Part shown: positions 58,430-64,000 of the stretch, one piece after another
Position numbering within the stretch: position 1 is the stretch's first letter
Layout of the letters: each line of letters begins with the position of its first letter
From: Cognatitamlana sp035818475
GTDB taxonomy: Bacteria > Bacteroidota > Bacteroidia > Flavobacteriales > Flavobacteriaceae
Direction: 5' to 3'
Assembly: GCF_035818475.1 (NCBI RefSeq)
Contig: NZ_JAYMGV010000001.1
Span: 558,001-622,000 of the forward strand
DNA length: 64,000 nt
Program-made: the position numbers and the translations under genes
Notes under the pieces: model-generated
What the model saw: only the letters and a program-made list of their open reading frames with translations
Database searches by the model: none
What the model was told of the DNA's origin: nothing

Positions 58430-61400
58430 ATGACTGATAAAAAGAAAAAAGTAAATAAGGAATTTGGTCTATCCTCCTGGGCAATCAATAATAAAACAAC
58501 CATGTATGTGTTGATTGCTGTAATACTATTTCTGGGAGCAGGTGCATATTTTAGTATGCCCAGAGAAAATTTCCCGGAAATTAAAGAAACCAAAATTTAT
58601 ATAAGCTCTGTATACCCGGGAAATACTGCCGAGGATATTGAAAAACTCATTACAGATCCTATTGAAGATCAACTAAAGACCGTTAGTAATGTTGTAGAGA
58701 TCACCTCTACATCACAAGAAGATTATTCTATAATTATAGTTGAATTTGATGAAAACATTACTGTTGATGCCGCTAAACAAAAAGTAAAGGACGAGGTAGA
58801 CTCTGAAACAGCCAGTGAAGACTGGCCAACTTTTAACGGTGCAAAAGTAGAACCCAATGTTTTTGATTTGAGTATGTCTGAGGAAATTCCCATCTTAAAC
58901 ATTAACATTTCCGGTGATTATACTGTCGATAAGTTAAAAGAGTATGGTGAATATCTTGAAGATGAAATTGAAAGCCTGCAAGAAATCAAACAAGTTGATA
59001 TTAGGGGGGCACAAGAAAAAGAAGTAGAAGTAGCTGTTGACATATACAAAATGATGGCTGCCCAGGTAAGCTTTGATGATATTATAAATACCATAAACAA
59101 AGAAAACATGACCATGTCTGCCGGCAACTTAATACTAAGTGGTCAAAGACGTACTATTCGAATTCTGGGGGAAGTAAAAAACCCAAAAGAGCTTGAGAAC
59201 TTTGTTGTTAAATCTGAACATAACAAATCTATTTATTTAAAAGATATTGCCAAAGTAACTTTTAAAGATGAAGACAAAACTACCTATGCCAGGGAATTTG
59301 GGCATCCGGTTGTTATGTTAGATGTTAAAAAACGTGCCGGTAAAAACATGGTAGCTGCCGCGGAACAAATTCAGGTCATAGTAAAAGATGCCGTAGAAAA
59401 TGTTTTCCCTCCGGATTTAAAGGTAACTATTTCAAATGACCAGTCGTCAAAAACTATTGGTCAGGTTGATGATTTAATAAATAACATCATATTTGGTATC
59501 ATCCTGGTAGTAACGGTTTTAATGTTCTTTTTAGGATTTAAAAACGCTTTATTTGTTGGGTTTGCCATCCCTATGTCCATGTTTATGTCGCTTATGATAT
59601 TGGACATGATGGGATTCACTATGAATACTATGATTCTCTTCGGGTTGATCATGGGTCTGGGAATGCTGGTTGATAATGGTATTGTGCTGGTAGAAAACGT
59701 TTACCGCTTAATGAATGAAGAAGGCTTAACCAGAGTTCAGGCGGCTAAAAAAGGGATTGGAGAAATTGCCTTTCCTATAATTATCTCTACTGCCACAACC
59801 GTAGCGGCCTTTATTCCATTAGGGCTTTGGCCGGGAGTAATGGGGCAATTCATGATTTACTTCCCAAAAACTCTAGGTGTAGTTTTAGGATCATCACTAT
59901 TTGTAGCTATATTTTTTAATTCAGTTATGGTATCACAATTTATGACTACTGAAGATAAAAATATGCCCTTAAAGCAAATCATTAGAATTTCGGCAATAGT
60001 AGGTAGCATTGGTCTGTTAATTTTATTTTTTGGTGGGGCCTACCGTGGTTTAGGAACCCTTATGATAGTAACTGTTATTTTATTATGGGCTTATAGGCTT
60101 TTCCTCAGAAAATGGGCAAATGGATTTCAAAAGCATATTTTACCGCGTTGGGAACGTGCTTATGAAAAATCACTTCGTTTTGCACTTAGCGGAAGAAAAC
60201 CCATTATAATATCTGTAGGTACTTTTATGCTACTTATTGTTGCGTTTATGGGCTTTGGTGCCTCCGTTGGAAGTCAACGAACCAAAGTTGAATTCTTTCC
60301 GGACAATACACCAAATCAAATTATTGTTTACATAGAGTATCCTGAAGGTACTGATATCAAAAAAACCAATGCCATTACTAAAGATATTGAGCAAAGGGTT
60401 TATAAGATCATCAATGCCCCTGAGTATATGCATGGTGATTTCAACTTTTTAACAGAAAGTGCCGTTTCACAAGTAGGAGAAGGCGCAGGTAATCCGCAAA
60501 CAGACGGAGGCTCTGCCGCAGAAATGCCACACCGTGGAAAAATTACGGCCACCATGCGCGAGTATAAATTTAGAGAAGGTACAGACAGTAAGGAATTACT
60601 CAAAAAAGTACAGGAAGATCTAAAAGGGATCTATCCGGGAGTAAGCATCTCTGTAGAAAAAGACCCTATTGGCCCGCCTGTAGGATACCCAATTAATATT
60701 GAATTAGAAGGAGACGATTATTCTGAATTAATTGCCACTGCAGAAAAGATGCGTGATTTTATCAATACTAAAAACATTCAGGGTATTGATGAATTAAAAA
60801 TAGATGTAAACAAATCTAAACCCTCAATGCAAGTGGTTGTTGACCGAAAAAAAGCCGGCGAACTTGGTGTCTCGTCCGGTCAGGTGGGGCAGCAACTACG
60901 TAATGCTATTTTTGGTGCAAAAGCTGGTATTTATAAAGAGGATGGCGAAGATTATGATATCTATGTGCGTTTTAATGAAGATATCAGATATAATACCAGT
61001 GCTATTTTCAATCAGAAAATAACCTTTAGAGATATGGCTTCCGGTCAAATAAAAGAGATCCCAGTTTCAGCTGTTGCCAAACAAAGTAACTCTTCCGGAT
61101 TTAGTGCCATAAAACATAAAGAAGTAAAACGAGTTGTTACGCTTTATTCAGCACTTGCTCCCGGATTTACAGATGCTCGCGCTATAGTATCGCAAATTCA
61201 AAACGAAATGCAGGGGTTTACTGAAAAACCAGACAATATAGAAGTTGATTATACCGGACAAATTGAAGAACAAAGCAAGCAAATGACTTTCTTAATGGGC
61301 GCTTTCTTTACAGGATTAGGCTTAATTTTCTTCATTTTAATTTTTCAGTTCAACTCAGTATCTAAACCGGGAATTATCATGCTGGCTATTTTCTTAAGCT

Positions 61401-61921
61401 TAATTGGAGTATTCGGAGGTATTGTTGCTACTGGTAGTGCTTTTGTTATTATGATGACTATGATGGGGATCATCTCACTGGCAGGTATTGTTGTAAATAA
61501 TGGTGTGGTACTCTTAGATTACACCCAGCTTTTAATTGATAGAAAGAAAGTAGATCATGATTTAAAAGATGAGCAGTATTTACGTCAGGGCGACCTTATT
61601 GAAGCCGTAGTAAAAGGTGGAAAAGCACGTTTGCGCCCGGTATTATTAACAGCTATTACAACAATTTTAGGGTTAATTCCGTTAGCTACAGGATTAAACA
61701 TTAATTTCTTTACACTATTTAGTGAATTTAATCCACATGTGTATGTAGGAGGTGATAATGTGATATTCTGGGGGCCACTGGCATGGACTGTTATTTATGG
61801 CCTTTTTGTTGCTACATTTTTAACATTAATTGTGGTACCCATTTTATTCTATTTAGTAACTAAATTTAAAATGTGGTTATATAAAGATAGAGTTGCCACC
61901 TATGAAGAAGTGGTTTCTTAA
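58430..61921 (+). CDS. RND efflux pump permease (AcrB/MexB-like)
   Basis: A 1163-residue inner-membrane pump, somewhat longer than the usual 1030-1050. It shows the HAE1/CusA-type layout: first helix at about 25-45, porter domain, then six helices at about 345-540 with the proton-relay Asp region in GLIMGLGMLVDNGIVLVENVYRL. A second helix set ends with VILTAITTILGLIPLATGLN-like residues and VVVPILFYLVTKF. FPRENFPEIKETKIYISSVYPG and the central porter loops fit this family. A long cytoplasmic insertion around 520-590 accounts for the extra length. A terminator follows at 61971-62004. Confidence 0.93.
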   Translation: MTDKKKKVNKEFGLSSWAINNKTTMYVLIAVILFLGAGAYFSMPRENFPEIKETKIYISSVYPGNTAEDIEKLITDPIEDQLKTVSNVVEITSTSQEDYSIIIVEFDENITVDAAKQKVKDEVDSETASEDWPTFNGAKVEPNVFDLSMSEEIPILNINISGDYTVDKLKEYGEYLEDEIESLQEIKQVDIRGAQEKEVEVAVDIYKMMAAQVSFDDIINTINKENMTMSAGNLILSGQRRTIRILGEVKNPKELENFVVKSEHNKSIYLKDIAKVTFKDEDKTTYAREFGHPVVMLDVKKRAGKNMVAAAEQIQVIVKDAVENVFPPDLKVTISNDQSSKTIGQVDDLINNIIFGIILVVTVLMFFLGFKNALFVGFAIPMSMFMSLMILDMMGFTMNTMILFGLIMGLGMLVDNGIVLVENVYRLMNEEGLTRVQAAKKGIGEIAFPIIISTATTVAAFIPLGLWPGVMGQFMIYFPKTLGVVLGSSLFVAIFFNSVMVSQFMTTEDKNMPLKQIIRISAIVGSIGLLILFFGGAYRGLGTLMIVTVILLWAYRLFLRKWANGFQKHILPRWERAYEKSLRFALSGRKPIIISVGTFMLLIVAFMGFGASVGSQRTKVEFFPDNTPNQIIVYIEYPEGTDIKKTNAITKDIEQRVYKIINAPEYMHGDFNFLTESAVSQVGEGAGNPQTDGGSAAEMPHRGKITATMREYKFREGTDSKELLKKVQEDLKGIYPGVSISVEKDPIGPPVGYPINIELEGDDYSELIATAEKMRDFINTKNIQGIDELKIDVNKSKPSMQVVVDRKKAGELGVSSGQVGQQLRNAIFGAKAGIYKEDGEDYDIYVRFNEDIRYNTSAIFNQKITFRDMASGQIKEIPVSAVAKQSNSSGFSAIKHKEVKRVVTLYSALAPGFTDARAIVSQIQNEMQGFTEKPDNIEVDYTGQIEEQSKQMTFLMGAFFTGLGLIFFILIFQFNSVSKPGIIMLAIFLSLIGVFGGIVATGSAFVIMMTMMGIISLAGIVVNNGVVLLDYTQLLIDRKKVDHDLKDEQYLRQGDLIEAVVKGGKARLRPVLLTAITTILGLIPLATGLNINFFTLFSEFNPHVYVGGDNVIFWGPLAWTVIYGLFVATFLTLIVVPILFYLVTKFKMWLYKDRVATYEEVVS

Positions 61922-61970
61922 AACTTATAAAATATTATAATTAATTGTGTGACTAACTCGATTAATAGTA

Positions 61971-62004
61971 AAAAAGCTTCAATAATGACATTGAAGCTTT
62001 TTTC
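61971..62004 (+). terminator. Terminator of the efflux operon
   Basis: AAAAAGCTTCAA (61971-61982) pairs with TTGAAGCTTTTT (61991-62002) over an 8-base loop, with the T-run forming the 3' arm. It lies about 50 bases after the pump stop and before the aspS promoter. Confidence 0.85.
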
Positions 62005-62028
62005 ATTTTTATACTCATTAATCTTATG

Positions 62029-62036
62029 TAAATTTG
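62029..62036 (+). promoter_or_regulatory. -7 box of aspS
   Basis: TAAATTTG matches TAnnTTTG. It ends 18 bases before the aspS ATG, so the leader is very short. No TTG -33 box was clear. Confidence 0.6.
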
Positions 62037-62054
62037 CACCTCAATTTTACAACA

Positions 62055-63809
62055 ATGTACAGAAGTCATAATTGCGGTGAATTAAGAGCTGCACACATAA
62101 ATACAGAAGTTACTCTTGCCGGATGGGTTCAAAAATCCAGAGATAAGGGTTTTATTGTTTGGGTAGATTTACGTGACCGCTACGGTATCACACAATTAGT
62201 GTTTGATGAAGAGCGCACCTCTCAACAATTAATAGAGCAAGCTCAGAGTTTAGGCCGGGAGTTTGTGGTTCAGGTAAAAGGTACGGTCATAGAGCGTGCT
62301 TCAAAAAACCCAAATATCCCAACCGGAGATATTGAGATTTTAGTTTCAGAACTTACTGTTTTAAATGAAGCTGAATTGCCTCCGTTTACCATAGAAGACG
62401 ATACAGATGGTGGTGAAGATATTAGAATGAAATATCGCTATTTGGATATTCGCCGTAACCCGGTAAAAGAAAGCTTGATTTTCAGGCATAAAGTCACTCA
62501 GGAAGTTAGAAACTACCTGTCAAAAGAAGGGTTCATTGAAGTTGAAACACCGTATTTAATAAAATCCACCCCGGAAGGTGCACGTGACTTTGTTGTGCCA
62601 TCAAGAATGAATGAAGGACAGTTTTATGCGCTTCCTCAATCGCCACAAACCTTTAAGCAACTGCTTATGGTAGGTGGTATGGATAAGTATTTCCAGATTG
62701 TAAAATGCTTTAGAGATGAAGATTTACGCGCAGACAGGCAACCGGAATTCACACAAATAGATTGTGAAATGGCCTTTATTGAGCAAGAAGATATCTTAAA
62801 TGCTTTTGAAGGATTAACGCGTCATTTACTAAAAGAAGTTAATGGTGTAGCTATTGAAAAATTCCCAAGAATATTATATGATGATGCCATGCGCTTGTAT
62901 GGAAATGACAAACCGGACATTAGATTTGGAATGGCGTTTGGCGAATTGAATACTGTTGCACAGCATAAAGATTTTGGAGTTTTTAACAACGCTGAACTAG
63001 TGGTTGGTATTGCCGTTCCGGGAGGAAACAGCTATACAAGAAAGGACATTGACAAACTTATTTCCTGGGTTAAGCGTCCGCAAGTTGGTGCTTTAGGAAT
63101 GGTGTATTGCCGTTGTAACGAGGATGGTTCTTTTAAATCTTCAGTTGATAAATTTTATGATCAGGACGATTTAGCAAAATGGGCAGAAGTAACCGGAGCA
63201 AAAGCAGGGGATTTAATTTGTGTGCTTTCCGGAGACACTAATAAAGTACGAACTCAGTTAAGTGCTTTACGTATGGAATTGGCAGAACGTCTGGGCTTAC
63301 GTAAACCAGATGAATTTGCGCCGTTGTGGGTTATGGACTTTCCTTTATTGGAATGGGATGAAGAGACCAAACGTTACCATGCCATGCACCACCCATTTAC
63401 CGCTCCAAAACCAGGCCAGATAGAATTATTGAAAACAGACCCGGGAGCTGTAAAAGCCAACGCTTATGATTTAGTGTTAAATGGAAATGAAATTGGAGGC
63501 GGTTCCATAAGAATTCATGATAAAGACACACAATCCCTAATGTTTGACTATTTAGGATTTACTCCGGAAGAAGCAAAAGCTCAATTTGGTTTTTTAATGG
63601 ACGCCTTTCAATACGGTGCTCCACCTCATGGCGGTTTAGCTTTTGGTTTAGACAGACTGGTTGCCATTTTAGGAGGACAGGAAACCATTAGAGATTTTAT
63701 TGCCTTTCCAAAAAACAATTCAGGGCGTGATGTCATGATTGACGCACCGGCTCCAATTGATGACGAGCAATTAAATGAATTAAGTTTAAAACTAAATTTA
63801 AAATCATAA
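62055..63809 (+). CDS. aspS: Aspartate--tRNA ligase
   Basis: A 584-residue class IIb synthetase; ATG at 62055 (MYRSHNCGELR) gives the usual AspRS start. The N-terminal OB fold has GWVQKSRDKGFIVWVDLRDRYGITQLVF. The catalytic domain holds TPEGARDFVVPSR, the motif 2 region KCFRDEDLRADRQPEFTQIDCE, the bacterial GAD insertion domain (about 290-420) and motif 3 (GAPPHGGLAFGLDRLVAILGG). It ends in KNNSGRDVMIDAPAPID. With AsnRS at 8790, it is probably discriminating for tRNA-Asp. Confidence 0.96.
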   Translation: MYRSHNCGELRAAHINTEVTLAGWVQKSRDKGFIVWVDLRDRYGITQLVFDEERTSQQLIEQAQSLGREFVVQVKGTVIERASKNPNIPTGDIEILVSELTVLNEAELPPFTIEDDTDGGEDIRMKYRYLDIRRNPVKESLIFRHKVTQEVRNYLSKEGFIEVETPYLIKSTPEGARDFVVPSRMNEGQFYALPQSPQTFKQLLMVGGMDKYFQIVKCFRDEDLRADRQPEFTQIDCEMAFIEQEDILNAFEGLTRHLLKEVNGVAIEKFPRILYDDAMRLYGNDKPDIRFGMAFGELNTVAQHKDFGVFNNAELVVGIAVPGGNSYTRKDIDKLISWVKRPQVGALGMVYCRCNEDGSFKSSVDKFYDQDDLAKWAEVTGAKAGDLICVLSGDTNKVRTQLSALRMELAERLGLRKPDEFAPLWVMDFPLLEWDEETKRYHAMHHPFTAPKPGQIELLKTDPGAVKANAYDLVLNGNEIGGGSIRIHDKDTQSLMFDYLGFTPEEAKAQFGFLMDAFQYGAPPHGGLAFGLDRLVAILGGQETIRDFIAFPKNNSGRDVMIDAPAPIDDEQLNELSLKLNLKS

Positions 63810-63814
63810 AGATT

Positions 63815-63838
63815 AATCCCGCCATAGCGGGATTTTTT
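63815..63838 (+). terminator. Intrinsic terminator after aspS
   Basis: AATCCCGC (63815-63822) pairs with GCGGGATT (63827-63834) over a four-base loop and is followed by T residues. Confidence 0.9.
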
Positions 63839-63852
63839 ATTAATTTTATAAC

Positions 63853-64000
63853 ATGCCGACTACGGGTAAAAGCCTTTTAAGAAAGTTTTTAATCTGGAAA
63901 TATAAACATATTTCAGAACGTCAGTTTGTATATATCCTTAGTATTCTTGTGGGATTCTTAGCAGGAATAGGAACGGTGACTCTTAAAAACTTAACACATT
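63853..64000 (+). CDS. Chloride channel (ClC) family protein, N-terminal fragment
   Basis: The frame from ATG 63853 stays open to the window end (49 residues). The start MPTTGKSLLRKFLIWKYKHI is followed by a first helix, QFVYILSILVGFLAGIGTVTLKNL. This matches the beginning of Bacteroidota ClC proteins, where V-G-x-x-A-G-x-G precedes the first transport helices. The selectivity-filter motifs lie beyond the window, so channel or exchanger type cannot be told. Confidence 0.65.
   Translation, partial: MPTTGKSLLRKFLIWKYKHISERQFVYILSILVGFLAGIGTVTLKNLTH

Noticed and set aside
1..64000. CRISPR array, insertion sequence, prophage or integrative-element ends
   Set aside because: I saw no regular spaced repeats, transposase or integrase genes, or attachment-site duplications. 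The single tRNA gene has no repeated 3' end nearby that I could find by eye.

Overview
The window is an AT-rich chromosomal segment of a member of the Flavobacteriaceae (Bacteroidota), probably marine. The evidence is the gene content and order (rplM-rpsI-rpsB-tsf, asnS-rpoN, an exbB-exbD-exbD cluster, odhAB), many promoters of the Bacteroidota type TTTG-N19/20-TAnnTTTG, lipoprotein signal peptides rich in S-C-[NKG], and Sec-type (clade II) NosZ. No insertion sequence, prophage or CRISPR array was seen.

Layout. 0-12.4 kb: housekeeping genes for translation (rplM, rpsI, rpsB, tsf, frr, asnS), pyrH, a surface barrel, an MMPL/RND exporter, rpoN and a PAP2-like membrane protein. 12.4-17.6 kb (minus strand): an outer-membrane barrel, an ExbB/ExbD/ExbD proton-channel operon, tRNA-Ser(GGA), asparaginase and TatD. 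17.7-27.1 kb: an accessory signalling region. It holds an ECF sigma factor with a membrane-anchored TPR partner (minus strand), then plus-strand genes for a duplicated-domain secreted protein, a lipoprotein, a 35-aa membrane peptide, a PKD/beta-barrel protein, a CHAT-domain (caspase-like) protein, a retropepsin-like aspartic protease and an orphan LuxR-type response regulator. It ends in two tandem, near-identical promoter/hairpin units and a 40-aa membrane peptide. 27.1-31.8 kb: the E2 and E1 subunits of 2-oxoglutarate dehydrogenase and a small barrel protein.

31.8-53.7 kb is a compact nitrite-to-N2 denitrification island. It contains nos genes (cytochrome c, fasciclin, nosZ, a nosB-like gene, nosL, nosD, nosF, nosY), a copper module (Cys-rich protein, YtkA-like lipoprotein, OprC/NosA-like receptor), a nirK-cytochrome c fusion, a nirV-like gene, a SCO protein, norCB, norQD, norEF-like genes, a heme-copper-oxidase-like membrane protein, ric/scdA and an NsrR-like Rrf2 regulator. 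No nitrate reductase gene lies here. 53.7-64 kb: polyprenyl synthetase, a TetR-TolC-adaptor-RND efflux operon, aspS and the start of a ClC channel gene.

Four regulatory patterns were read directly from the DNA. (1) GGTAACAA-N14-T[G/T]ATATAA occurs upstream of three transcription units beside the ECF sigma gene, with identical spacing. (2) TACG[C/T]AGA[A/T]GTG[T/C]GTA occurs twice, each exactly 23 nt before a TACCTTTA -7 box, just after the response-regulator gene. (3) FNR-like TGAT-N4-ATCA occurs exactly 23 nt before the -7 boxes of both the nos and nirK units. (4) A palindrome around GGACAAATTTATC occurs at the nirK promoter and at the rrf2 promoter, with a variant before ric, which suggests an NO-responsive Rrf2 regulon. 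The best candidate for an undescribed system is the ECF sigma / CHAT / retropepsin / response-regulator module at 17.7-27.1 kb with its own promoter set.
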